A stretch of 64,000 nt of DNA from Streptomyces cylindrosporus (lineage in GTDB: Bacteria; Actinomycetota; Actinomycetes; Streptomycetales; Streptomycetaceae), in the NCBI RefSeq assembly GCF_022698165.1, contig NZ_JALDAY010000013.1, forward strand, positions 186,001-250,000, read 5' to 3'. Shown here one piece after another: positions 25,131 to 33,649 of this stretch (within the stretch, counting starts at the first letter, position 1; each line of letters begins with the position of its first letter). The position numbers and the translations under genes were made by a program. The notes beneath the pieces were generated by a model that saw nothing but the letters and a program-made list of their open reading frames with translations, was not told the DNA's origin and made no database searches.

Positions 25131-25607
25131 ATGCAGGAGCGGCAGTGGATCACCGATCGCCGGAGCGAGCTGGACGCCCTCGCCGAGCAGTTGACCAAGC
25201 AGCTTCAGGAAGTCCAGGTCGAGCGGGACGAACTGGCAATCGCGGAGCGGGTGTTGTACCGCCTCGCCGAGCAGGTCCAGGCCGAAGCGGAGACAGCCGT
25301 GGCCGCCTCCCCGGCGCTCGCACGGGTGGCGGGGCGAGCGCTCCTGCTGATCCCGCACCGCGGCGAGGAGCCCGACGAGGCCGCGCTGCCCGGCGGCTAC
25401 CGCAGGATCCCGGCGATCGTGCGTGAGGCCGACGGCCCGGTGCAGGTCAGGGCGGTCGGCGAGCGGCTGGGCCTGAACGCCTCGGTGCGCGGCAAGCTGG
25501 AGCCGCTGCGCGCGAAGATGCCCAGGCTCGCTGACCGCGGTTGGCTGCGCAAGCGGCCCGACGGACGGTTCACCGCACGTCTCGGTGACCGCGCGGGCGG
25601 GCCGTAA
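25131..25607 (+). CDS. Unknown-family protein: coiled coil plus winged-helix-like C-terminus
   Basis: 158 residues from ATG 25131 (GTGGGG upstream); an in-frame start at 25044 is possible. Residues 5-60 are a charged helix with heptad character (RRSELDALAEQLTKQ, then ERVLYRLAEQ). The C-terminal 70 include RIPAIVREADGPVQVRAV and GWLRKRPDGRFTARL, which look like a winged helix ending in a beta hairpin. Related short Streptomyces proteins exist without assigned function. A decayed paralogue lies at 21736. Confidence 0.6.
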   Translation: MQERQWITDRRSELDALAEQLTKQLQEVQVERDELAIAERVLYRLAEQVQAEAETAVAASPALARVAGRALLLIPHRGEEPDEAALPGGYRRIPAIVREADGPVQVRAVGERLGLNASVRGKLEPLRAKMPRLADRGWLRKRPDGRFTARLGDRAGGP

Positions 25608-25639
25608 CCAGCGGGCCCCCGGCGGCAGTTGAGTTTGGT

Positions 25640-25825
25640 GTGAGGAAAAACAACGGCTCCGCCGAGGGCTCTGACGGCCTTGTCCACACCGCCCGTCTGC
25701 CGCTGGCGAGCGCCACCCTGAACTACCTCGCCACCGTGATACGCGGCCACTTGAAGAAGATCGGTTCGCGGCGGCGTGCCCTGCCCGCGGGGAAGATCGC
25801 CGCCATCGTGCTGGCGGTGCTGCCC
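25640..25825 (+). pseudogene. Transposase N-terminal remnant
   Basis: The plus frame reads ARLPLASATLNYLATVIRG, then KKIGSRRRALPAGKIAAIVL. This matches the opening of a common Streptomyces transposase family (LPLSxxTLNYxxxxIRxH, KKIGSxWRxLxPGxxAxxVL). It ends abruptly where the GH6 fragment begins at about 25826, so it marks one rearrangement junction. Confidence 0.6.
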
Positions 25826-26231
25826 TGTCCACCCACTTCGACTGGCGTACGGTCTGACCGTTCACCGTGTCGGTGACCTTGAAGTTCGGCTCCTTGACGG
25901 GGCTGTAGTTGGCGGTGTTGACGATGAAGCCCGCCACGTCGTTCACGCTTGCACCGTTGGTCGTGGCGACCTTGGCGAACTCCTGTACGGACGGGCCGAG
26001 GTTGCTGTCCCAGCCGAGCCGGCCGTGGTGGCCGGCGTCGATGTAGTTGTAGACGTTCGGGATGGCGCCGAGCTTGTCGAGGGCGTAGGAGACGCCCTTC
26101 TCGTAGTTGCCGTTGCTCTCCATGGTCACGCAGGCGTCGGTGGTGGTGCTGGTGCCGCCGGCGTTGGTGACCAGGTTGGGCAGCGAGTCGGGCTCGATGA
26201 CGGTGGCGATGCGCAGGCCCGCGTACTTCGG
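25826..26231 (-). pseudogene. GH6 cellobiohydrolase internal fragment
   Basis: The minus frame encodes about 134 residues: KYAGLRIATVIEPDSLPNLV, then YEKGVSYALDKLGAIPNVYN, YIDAGHHGRLGWDSNLGPS and NTANYSP. These are the substrate-tunnel strands of GH6 cellobiohydrolases, including the DAGHxGWLGW motif (here R replaces W). Signal peptide, binding module, the rest of the catalytic domain and the stop are missing. Both ends meet other truncated genes. Confidence 0.85.
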
Positions 26232-27058
26232 GCACGGTCTCCCGGGTCATCAACAACGCTGCCGGCGTGAAGGAGTCGACACGCCGGGCCGTGCTGCAAG
26301 CCATCGAGGAACTGGGGTACGTGTCCAATCTCGCGGCCCGGTCCCTGGCCGGCCAGCGTGCGGACGCCGTGGCCCTCGTGCTGACGGAACCGGACTGGAG
26401 GCAGTTCGCGGAGCCGTTCTTCTCGGAGATCGTCCGTTCACTCGGCGATGCGCGCTTTCTGGAGTACGCGCGCGGCGGCCGGGTCGACGGAGTCCTGCTG
26501 ATGTCGGTGCACGCGGACGACAGGCTGCCGGACATGCTCGCCGAGGCACGGTTGCCGACCGTGCTGCTGGGGCGCCGCTCGGGCGACGAGTACGTCAGCC
26601 ACGTCGACGTCGACAATGTCGGCGGCGCTCGGAATGCGGTTACCCACCTTCTGAAAACAGGGTCGCACGGCCATCGCCACCATCACGGGGCCGCTGGACA
26701 TGTACGGGTCGCGGAGAGCGACTTCTCCGAGGAGAGCGGTCGTCGTGCCATGACGGAACTCCTCGAACGCCACCCCGAGATCGACGCCGTCCTCGCCGCC
26801 TCGGACACCACGGCGGCCGGAGCGCTGCACGCACTGCGCGCGGCCGGACGCCGGGTACCCGAGGACGTCGCCGTCATCGGCTTCGACGACTTCCCGCTGG
26901 CCCAGCGCACCGAGCCGCGCCTGACCAAGGTGCGACAGCCGCTGGAACAGATGGGGCGGGCCATGGTCAGGTTGCTGCTGGAGGAAATGGAGGAGCAGCC
27001 CGCGGCCTGGCGCCAAGTCATCCTCCGCACAGAGCTGGTCGTCCGGGAGTCATCCTGA
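26231..27058 (+). pseudogene. LacI-family regulator, 5'-truncated and frameshifted
   Basis: The frame starts inside the helix-turn-helix (TVSRVINNAAGVKESTRRAV) at 26231, where the GH6 fragment ends, so the first ~15 residues and the promoter are gone. Further losses: about 30 residues are missing between EIVRSLGDA and RFLEYARGGRVDG, and near 26655 an extra G throws TGRTAIATITGPLDMYG out of frame before ESDFSEESGRR resumes. The C-terminal domain (DAVLAASDTTAAGALHAL, VIGFDDFPLAQ) is good. Probably once the regulator of the neighbouring cellulase. Confidence 0.8.
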
Positions 27059-27081
27059 CCGTCCCCCGGGGGCTGTGGGAA

Positions 27082-28035
27082 TCAGTGCTGGGCGAACTGG
27101 ACCCGCGTGGGTTGCACGACGTTCGCCCGTACCGCGAGGCCGCTGACGGTGAGTTGTTCCCCGTAGATGTCGGTGACTCTGATCGCCTTGCCGCAACCGC
27201 TGCCGTCTGCGGAGATGAAGTAGTTGAAGCTGGTACGGGGCAGCGAGCGCCAGCCGCCCCCGGTGCTCACTTCCAGCCGTGCGACCGGGTTGCGGTGTCC
27301 GATGACCTGGATGCCGCACCAGTAGGCGCTTGACCCGGTCTTGTACCGGATGGACATCGTGCCGATGGAACTGGGGCTCACCAGGCTCCAGGTGATGGGA
27401 AGCCGGCCGACCTTGAGGTCGGCGAGCTTGGCGAAGGCCTGCTGGCTGAGGTCGATCTGCCCCGGCGCGCAGGGCAGAGGACATTCGTTGGTGATCCGTA
27501 CCGTGATCGACTTGCCGTTGGCCGCGCGGACGAGCACGTACGCGCCGCAGGCCCTGGCAGTCTCGTAGTCGGTGGTGTTCATCGCCGCGATCATCATGTC
27601 CGGGCTCGGACCGAACAGACAGGCCCCGTCCCCGACACCGGCCTCGTAGGCCGTCGCGACGCCCTGATACGTGGTGTTGGGACGAATCCGCCCCGCCGCC
27701 GGGGGCGTGGTGGACGCGCGTGAGGTCGTCTGGGTGCTCTTGGGCGACGACTTCGCCGCCTTGGGAGTCGCTGTGCTCTTCGGGCTGGCCGAGCTGCTCG
27801 CAGCCGGACTTGATGACGGGCTCGGAGACGTACTCGGGGACGCTGAGCCGCCGGCCTTCGGTTGGGCGGTGACGAGGGGGGTGGCCGCGGCCGGCCCCGC
27901 ATCGACCTTGGGGCCGGGGAGCAACGCCATGACCAGATAGGCGAGAACGCCCGCGGCGGTCAGCGCCACCGTGGCGCCCAGCACGAGTCTGCGCCTGCGC
28001 CGGCGCTGCCGCGCGACCTGCCTCGTTGTCATCAT
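27082..28035 (-). CDS. Expansin-like (EXLX1-type) secreted or anchored protein
   Basis: 317 residues. Arg-rich start then a membrane/signal helix (about 17-40), a Ser/Pro/Thr/Lys linker (45-115), then a double-psi beta-barrel domain (YQGVATAYEAGVGDGACLFG, MIAAMNTTDYETARACGAYV, ITVRITNECPLPCAPGQIDL with the catalytic-like Asp) and a CBM63-like domain (NPVARLEVSTGGGWRSL). Bacterial expansins loosen cellulose and wall polymers without hydrolysis. No lipobox is seen, so it is exported or held by the N-terminal helix. Located beside cellulase remnants. Confidence 0.87.
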   Translation of the reverse strand: MMTTRQVARQRRRRRRLVLGATVALTAAGVLAYLVMALLPGPKVDAGPAAATPLVTAQPKAGGSASPSTSPSPSSSPAASSSASPKSTATPKAAKSSPKSTQTTSRASTTPPAAGRIRPNTTYQGVATAYEAGVGDGACLFGPSPDMMIAAMNTTDYETARACGAYVLVRAANGKSITVRITNECPLPCAPGQIDLSQQAFAKLADLKVGRLPITWSLVSPSSIGTMSIRYKTGSSAYWCGIQVIGHRNPVARLEVSTGGGWRSLPRTSFNYFISADGSGCGKAIRVTDIYGEQLTVSGLAVRANVVQPTRVQFAQH

Positions 28036-28309
28036 TACCTGTCCGTTCGGGATCGAGCCGATGGTGCATTGCTCAGTGGCCGCCCAGGGCGAAAAGGTTG
28101 CCGACGAGTTTTCGATCCCCGCACTGCTCGATCAAAGCCGGGGCGATCCAGGAGTGCACTGGATGGAGTGCTGGGTCTTTGCTGAGGGGCGTGGTGGGAG
28201 AGGGCTGCGTTCAGGCGTCACCGTCCGGTGCCGATTTCGAGTGAAGGAATGCAGATCGGGCAGGTCGGTTCGGATCATTGATGTTGGCATGAGGTGGGGT
28301 GATCCGACG

Positions 28310-28480
28310 GATGCGGAGCGGGACGGCGCGGCCGTTGGAACGCCCTCGCAGCAGGTCCCGGCCGCGGCTGATGCCGCCGGTGAGATCGACTGGGACATCG
28401 CCGTGGATCCCACCATCGTGCGGGCCCATCAGCACGCGGCCGGTGCCCGCACCCAGCCACCGCCCGCACCCGCCTCAAAA
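28310..28480 (+). pseudogene. IS5-family transposase internal remnant
   Basis: The plus frame reads VPAAADAAGEIDWDIAVDPT, then IVRAHQHAAGAR. The D in WDIAVDPT and the RAHQHAAGAR stretch are the first catalytic-Asp region of IS5-type (DDE) transposases. The flanks do not continue the protein, so only this block survives. It is separate from the remnant at 15758 and covers a different part of the protein. Confidence 0.7.
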
Positions 28481-28514
28481 GGGGCCGGGACAGCAGCACA
28501 TCAGGCGAAGCACC

Positions 28515-28674
28515 GTGGCAGAGCCTGCTCGCCCGTCTGGCGGAGGCGGTGCAGAAGGTGAGGGACCCGGCCTTCCTGATCGCGGCCGTCCCCTTGAACC
28601 TCGCGGTCGTCGTCCTGTCGCTCAGGGACATCCGCAATCGTCGCCGGCGCCGCAGGAGGTCCGCTGCGTCGTAG
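28515..28674 (+). pseudogene. Remnant of a small single-helix membrane protein
   Basis: The frame beginning with WQSLLARLAEAVQKVRD encodes a hydrophobic helix AFLIAAVPLNLAVVVLSLRD and then an Arg-rich tail with a TAG at 28672-28674. This looks like real protein (amphipathic, helix, positive-inside tail), but no start codon with a ribosome site lies between it and the transposase remnant. It could be a 3' fragment or a short gene with an unusual start. Confidence 0.35.
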
Positions 28675-28828
28675 GGGAAGGGAACGGCGCCGGGGCGTGA
28701 GGACGCCGCCCGTCCTGAGCCTTCGTGAACAGCGCCGCGCGGGCGGAGTCGTTCCGGCAACGGAGAAGGGCTGAAGGCCCCGGCCCTGGAGGGCTTGGTC
28801 AGCTCTCGCGGGGCGGATGGGAGGGGAG

Positions 28829-30238
28829 TCAGGCGTTGGCCGGGGCGAGTGGGCGGTCGAGCCAGACGCGATCGCGTAATTCGACGCCGTCGATGACGGT
28901 GCCGGGCTCGTAGCCGGTACGGGCGGTGAAGGCATCCCGTTCGACGGAGTGCAGACGGAACCCCTGCCGCTGGTAGAAGCGCAGGTTCCCGGTGTCGGCC
29001 GCGGCGGTGGCGACCAGCAGGCGGGTGCCAGACTCACCGGCCGCCAGGTCCATCGCGCACCGCACCAGACGGCTGCCGACACCGGCGCGCTGACGGTCTT
29101 CCCGTACGGCCATGTTCTTGATCTCGAACTCGCCGGCCCGGTCAGTACCCGTCAGCTGCAGATGACCGAGCACATCCGCTCCTCGCAGGGCGACGAGGAC
29201 GCGCCCGTCGTCGATGTAGGACGTGAGTTGCTCCGGCGAGTCCTCGGCCAGCGCGAACAACGGCCGGAGCCCCTCCCGCGAGCCCTCGTGCTCCACCACG
29301 CGCACTCCGTCCGGGGTTTCCTCCCATGCGCCGCGGGGCCTCCGGGCAGCCCGACTGGCAATCGCCGTGCCCAAGCGGGCCGCGCTGCCGGGCGGTGGTG
29401 CCTCCTTCACCAGGACGGCTCGGGTGTAGAGCAGGTGGAACCCCCGGCGCTGCACGTTCTGCTGGGACTTGGAACCGGGTTGCGTGGTCACCACGGCGAT
29501 GTCGCAGCCGGCGGCGGCAGCATCGGCGAGTCGGGCCGAGACGAGCGCGGTCTGGACGCCGCGTCGGCGGTGGGCGGGGGCGGTCGCGGCGCCGGTGAGC
29601 TGGGCGATGCCGTCCGTGATGCGGAGACTGCCGCCTGCGGCGACAGCGCCGTCGCGCAGGGCGACGTAGTGCACCACACCGGCCGCGGCGAAGTCCCGCT
29701 CGGCGTCGGCAAGCACCTCACGCGGGAACTCCTCGTGCGTGGGAACCCCTTGGCCGTCAGGGTGGGCGAAGCCGTCGGTCACGGCCTGCAACCATGCGTC
29801 GAACTCGCCGTCGCGGCACTCCCGGACCTCGATGCCGGGAGAGACCACCCGCTCGTGGCCGCTGTCGAGGGCGAGTCCGAGCACGTTCTCGAAGGAGGTC
29901 AGCCGGTATCCGCGACTCGTCAGCAGGGCGTCCACCGCCGGGTTCGCCAGATGTGCGACTTCAGCCTGGACGGGAGCGCCACGCTCGGCGAAGGCTCGCT
30001 CGATGCCATCCAGGGCGGCTTCGTCGGGGATGCCGTCGAACCCGAGGCCCGCGATCTTGTTGAAAGGGGAGCCGGCCCCGGCGTACGCGGCCACCCCGCC
30101 GGCCACCGGCGCGACGAATCCGCTGTCGTCTCCCCGCCGCAGCCGGGCCGCTTCGGCCGCCGCGGCCATCAACCGGGCCTCGGCGTGCTCGATACGCTCC
30201 GCCAGGGCGACATCGCAGAACAGCGGCACACGGCTCAT
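28829..30238 (-). CDS. Tandem-domain GNAT acetyltransferase (two GNAT modules)
   Basis: 469 residues with two GNAT folds. The first (about 50-270) has AAGGSLRITDGIAQLTGAAT and APAHRRRGVQTALVSARL, the acetyl-CoA loop RRRGVQ. The second (about 330-460) has EIKNMAVREDRQRAGVGSRL with loop RQRAGVG, and LRFYQRQGFRL. Such fusions occur in Streptomyces, with one copy often non-catalytic. Substrate unknown. ATG 30238 is clear. Monocistronic. Confidence 0.85.
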   Translation of the reverse strand: MSRVPLFCDVALAERIEHAEARLMAAAAEAARLRRGDDSGFVAPVAGGVAAYAGAGSPFNKIAGLGFDGIPDEAALDGIERAFAERGAPVQAEVAHLANPAVDALLTSRGYRLTSFENVLGLALDSGHERVVSPGIEVRECRDGEFDAWLQAVTDGFAHPDGQGVPTHEEFPREVLADAERDFAAAGVVHYVALRDGAVAAGGSLRITDGIAQLTGAATAPAHRRRGVQTALVSARLADAAAAGCDIAVVTTQPGSKSQQNVQRRGFHLLYTRAVLVKEAPPPGSAARLGTAIASRAARRPRGAWEETPDGVRVVEHEGSREGLRPLFALAEDSPEQLTSYIDDGRVLVALRGADVLGHLQLTGTDRAGEFEIKNMAVREDRQRAGVGSRLVRCAMDLAAGESGTRLLVATAAADTGNLRFYQRQGFRLHSVERDAFTARTGYEPGTVIDGVELRDRVWLDRPLAPANA

Positions 30239-30391
30239 GTCCGCCAGCCCCCCGTCTCCGTCTGCACAGTGATGGTTGGAGGCTAGCCGCTGCTGCCAGA
30301 GCCGGACGGAGTGAAATCCTTACGGTCTCGGAGCAGAAGCCGTCCGTGCTGCCGGCCTCGCCGCCTCCAAGTACGGGGCGATGATGGGGAG

Positions 30392-31153
30392 ATGACCGAC
30401 GAATCTCGTGCGCAGTCGTTCAACATGGCCGCAGGCCAGTACGCGGCCAGTCGGCCTTCGTATCCGCCTGAGCTCCTCGACGCCGTCGAGCAGCTGACCG
30501 GATGCGGTCTGGCCGGTGCTCGTGTCGCCGATGTCGGTGCGGGCACCGGGATCGCCACCGCGCTGCTGTACGAGAGAGGCGCCGAGGTGATCGCCGTCGA
30601 GCCCGGCAAGGCAATGGCACGTGAGTGCCGCAGGCGGCTGCCGCAGGTGCCGGTCGTGCGTGGGGACGGAAACAGCCTGCCGTTGGCCGACGCTTCCTGC
30701 GACCTCGTCGCCTACGCGCAGTCCTGGCAGTGGACCGATCCGGCTCGTTCCGTCCCCGAGGCACTGCGTGTCCTGCGCCTGACCGGGACGCTGGCGATCT
30801 GGTGGAACACCACGGCCTTCGACGTTCCGTGGATCCGCGCCCAGCACGAGCGCATCGCACGCTGCTGCGCAAGGAAACCGCGGCCCGCCACGCGCCCCGA
30901 CGACAACGAGGCCGTCCGGCTTGCGGGCCTGACGGGTCTACGGGTCGCACGTCGACAGGTGCGTTGGACCCGGAAGGTCTCCCTCGACGTGCACCTGGCC
31001 AACCTCGGTAGCCGCTCAGCGTTCCTCGTCCTGGGAAAGACCCGTCGACACGCGTTCTTCGCCGAGGAACGGAAGCTGCTGGGCGCATCCTTCCCGGACG
31101 GCACGGTCGAGGAGGGCTACCTGGCTGATCTGCTCGTGGCCGTTCGTCCGTGA
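30392..31153 (+). CDS. SAM-dependent class I methyltransferase
   Basis: 253 residues. Motif I ARVADVGAGTGIATALLYE near 42, motif II acid in VIAVEPGKAM, post-motif LPLADASCDLVAYAQSWQWTD near 100. This is the UbiE/Methyltransf_11 type. ATG 30392 has GATGGGGAG immediately upstream. A stretch near residues 160-180 (RKPRPATRPDDNEAVRL) is shorter than in relatives, suggesting a small in-frame loss. Substrate unknown. Confidence 0.85.
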   Translation: MTDESRAQSFNMAAGQYAASRPSYPPELLDAVEQLTGCGLAGARVADVGAGTGIATALLYERGAEVIAVEPGKAMARECRRRLPQVPVVRGDGNSLPLADASCDLVAYAQSWQWTDPARSVPEALRVLRLTGTLAIWWNTTAFDVPWIRAQHERIARCCARKPRPATRPDDNEAVRLAGLTGLRVARRQVRWTRKVSLDVHLANLGSRSAFLVLGKTRRHAFFAEERKLLGASFPDGTVEEGYLADLLVAVRP

Positions 31154-31332
31154 TCTCGCGCGGGTGTGCCAAGTCGCGGGGCGCGGGGCGCGAGGCGCGA
31201 GGGGCGCCGCTACCTCCGCTCTCGGCTCGGCGACTTTGCGGAGAATCGAGTCAAGGAGGCATCAAGAGCCTGGTCAGGACACATACTTGAGGTTGCGGGG
31301 GTGTCTCGCGGTGCCTGACGGGGAGTGGCAGG

Positions 31333-31872
31333 GTGAGCGGTGTCGGTGAGGGGCTGCGCAGGGCCGAGGTGAAGCTCCGGTGGGACCCGAGTCCGTACGG
31401 GGAACCACCTCGGCATCTCGACATCATCGCCGCGACTTATGCGGCGGACGACCCGTACGGGCGGCCCGTGTACGTCGTCCACACCGAGAGCCGGTCGCCG
31501 GACGGCACGATCAACATGATCCGGCACAGCGAGACCGGAATGGGTTTCGGGTTCGTCGAGGCGATGGTGCTGGAGTTCGACCGGATGTCGCCCTCGTACG
31601 GGCGGGTGGTGGTCGGCGTGGCGATCCACCAGGACGGCGGTCCCCGTACCTTCGCTGACATGTCGAATGCCGGCGTGGTCGTCCTCGAGGGGTACCGGGA
31701 GCTGCTGGTGGACGATTTCGCGCAGGTCGCCGGTTCGACGGCGGCGACGGTCGCGGAGTTCTGCAGGGACACGTCCGGGCGGTGGGGTTTCGGTGAGATG
31801 GTCCGGGGGTTCGACGCCGACCCGGTGCTGTTCGCCGCGGAGATGGGCAGCACTCGGCAGAGACATTCCTGA
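31333..31872 (+). CDS. TerD-domain stress protein
   Basis: 179 residues from GTG 31333. The TerD-like core runs from VKLRWDPSPYGEPPRHLDII through SESP-like HTESRSPDGTINMIRHSET and VLEFDRMSPSYGRVVVGVAI. The acidic/Asp positions expected to bind calcium are in HLDIIAATY and GTINMI. TerD-family proteins act in tellurite and general stress responses, often in ter operons; here the gene is alone. The C-terminal segment FGEMVRGFDADPV is typical of the actinobacterial branch. Confidence 0.78.
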   Translation: MSGVGEGLRRAEVKLRWDPSPYGEPPRHLDIIAATYAADDPYGRPVYVVHTESRSPDGTINMIRHSETGMGFGFVEAMVLEFDRMSPSYGRVVVGVAIHQDGGPRTFADMSNAGVVVLEGYRELLVDDFAQVAGSTAATVAEFCRDTSGRWGFGEMVRGFDADPVLFAAEMGSTRQRHS

Positions 31873-32159
31873 CTTCGTATGACCCGGCCGTTGCGGGTCA
31901 TGCGAACGTGACTGCTCGGTCTTGAGGCAGCGGTAGGACCTACGGCCCACGCTCGACCGTGAGCTTCATCTCCAGCCTGCCCTTGGCGTCGAGCGTGGCG
32001 AGGAGGCTGTGAGCCGCTCGAAAGCGTCCTTCAGTGGCCGATCTCCACACCGCAGCTGCCGGACGGCCTGCGGCATCCGGCGAGGGTGACGATCTCGGCG
32101 CCGGTCCGTGCGAGGAGTTCCTGGTCGGGGGAGTGGCCGAGCGCTCACAACGTACGCGT

Positions 32160-32723
32160 TCAGGGGCCCGGAGTGATCAGCTGCTGGATGGCCGGGCCGT
32201 AGAGCCGCACCAGGCGGGTTCGCCCGTCTCCCGTGGACGATTCATGCTCGATGGCATCCCAGGCCTGGACCAGGCCCATCAGCTGCGCTGAGACGAGCCA
32301 GGCGCGAGTCATGGCATCGGCACCCTCAAGGCGTGCGCCGAGCTCTTCCACCATGAGCCTCGACATCGCCTGGCCGAGTTCCAGCCGGATCGCCTCATGG
32401 TCCACCGCGCGCAGGAGGACCGTGAACGTTCGTCGCATCTCCGCGTGTTCAGGGGCCAGGAGATATTCGACGAGCCGCTCTCCCAGGGTTTCGAGCGGAC
32501 CGTCGAGCCGCGGCGTGAAATGGGCGTCGAACCCGATCACCCTTGCGAACAGCTCCGCCTTCGAGTGGAAGTGCCGCATGACGATCGACGGGTCGACGGC
32601 CGCGGCCGAAGCGATGTCACGGATCGACGTGCCCGAGTAGCCGCGCTCGTGGAACAGGCGGTGCGCCTGCTCCGCGATGGCGCGCTGGGTGGGTGTCGCG
32701 GCTTCTCGGGCGGCGATCGACAT
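32160..32723 (-). CDS. TetR-family transcriptional regulator
   Basis: 187 residues. HTH RAIAEQAHRLFHERGYSGTS, then IRDIASAAAVDPSIVMRHF. The C-terminal domain resembles TetR_C_17-like ligand domains. ATG 32723 is the first Met with family similarity. Divergent from an SDR gene, with three palindromes between them that this protein very probably binds. To its left (31873-32159) no gene is supported; a minus-strand tail ending in LEMKLTVERGP may be a scrap. Confidence 0.92.
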   Translation of the reverse strand: MSIAAREAATPTQRAIAEQAHRLFHERGYSGTSIRDIASAAAVDPSIVMRHFHSKAELFARVIGFDAHFTPRLDGPLETLGERLVEYLLAPEHAEMRRTFTVLLRAVDHEAIRLELGQAMSRLMVEELGARLEGADAMTRAWLVSAQLMGLVQAWDAIEHESSTGDGRTRLVRLYGPAIQQLITPGP

Positions 32724-32751
32724 GACTGAGGAGGTATCCGGCACATCCGCA

Positions 32752-32812
32752 GCCAACACTGTTGACAAGCGGTCTGTCAACGGTGTTGGCTCCGGCTGCC
32801 AACAGTGTTGGC
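32752..32812. promoter_or_regulatory. Three 15-bp TetR operator palindromes
   Basis: GCCAACACTGTTGAC (32752-32766), GTCAACGGTGTTGGC (32776-32790) and GCCAACAGTGTTGGC (32798-32812). The third is a perfect palindrome around one central base. Spacing is 24 and 22 bp, about two helical turns. They cover the divergent promoter region between the TetR gene and the SDR gene. TTGACA at 32762 may be the SDR -35. Confidence 0.88.
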
Positions 32813-32882
32813 AGTGGTCCGGTGCGGGCGGTTCAGCTCCACTGCCGACCATCAACACCTTTGTTTTGGAAGGAACGGATTC

Positions 32883-33647
32883 ATGACTGGACGTCTTGAC
32901 GGCCGGGTAGCGATCGTCACCGGTGCCGCCGGCGGCATCGGAGGAGGCGCCGCGCGACGGTTCGCCGACGAGGGTGCTTCGCTGGTGCTCTCCGACATCA
33001 ACGGCGAGGCGGTCGAGGCCGTGGCCCAGGAGATCCGCGACAAGGGTGGCCGTGCGATCGCGGTGCAGTGCGACATCAGCGTCCCGGAGCAGATCGAGGC
33101 CGTCGTGGAGGCCACGATCCAGGAGTACGGCACCGTCGACATCCTCGCGAACATCGCACAGGGCGGCCTCAACGAGCACGCCCTGCTGGAGAACGCGACC
33201 GAGGACGAGGCGCTGACCGCGTACCGCACCGGGCCGCTGCAGAGCATGCTCTTCATGCAGAAGTGCCTGCCGTACATGAAGGAGAAGGGCTACGGCCGGG
33301 TGATCAACACGGCGTCCGGCGCCGCGGTCAGCCCCAGGCCCGGATTCTCGACGTACGCGATGGCCAAGGGAGCGGTCATGGCCCTCACGCGCGTCGCGTC
33401 GCAGGAATGGGGCCAGTACGGCATCACCACCAACACGTTCCTTCCGGTCGGCCGCAGCGACGCCTTCAACCTGACCGAACAGGGGCGCCAGGCGGCCGCC
33501 ATGATCGAGTCGCACAGCCCCGTGCGCCGCTTCGGCACGCCGTACGACGACGTCGCGCCGCTGCTGGTGTTCCTCGCCAGCGAGGAGTCCGGCTACATCA
33601 ACGGCCAGGCGATCGGAGCGGACGGCGGAATCACCTTCATCGCCTGA
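32883..33647 (+). CDS. Short-chain dehydrogenase/reductase
   Basis: 254 residues. TGAAGGIG cofactor loop near 13, CDISVPEQ (Asp for adenine), NIAQGG in place of NNAG, Ser in NTASGAA and YAMAKG with catalytic Tyr and Lys. C-terminal INGQAIGADGGI is standard. GGAAGG precedes ATG 32883. Substrate unknown; expression is probably derepressed when the divergent TetR binds its ligand. Confidence 0.92.
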   Translation: MTGRLDGRVAIVTGAAGGIGGGAARRFADEGASLVLSDINGEAVEAVAQEIRDKGGRAIAVQCDISVPEQIEAVVEATIQEYGTVDILANIAQGGLNEHALLENATEDEALTAYRTGPLQSMLFMQKCLPYMKEKGYGRVINTASGAAVSPRPGFSTYAMAKGAVMALTRVASQEWGQYGITTNTFLPVGRSDAFNLTEQGRQAAAMIESHSPVRRFGTPYDDVAPLLVFLASEESGYINGQAIGADGGITFIA

Positions 33648-33649
33648 CC

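Noticed and set aside
31966..32148. Minus-strand short frame before the TetR gene
   Set aside because: Possible scrap of a lost gene, but too short and without a recognisable motif.
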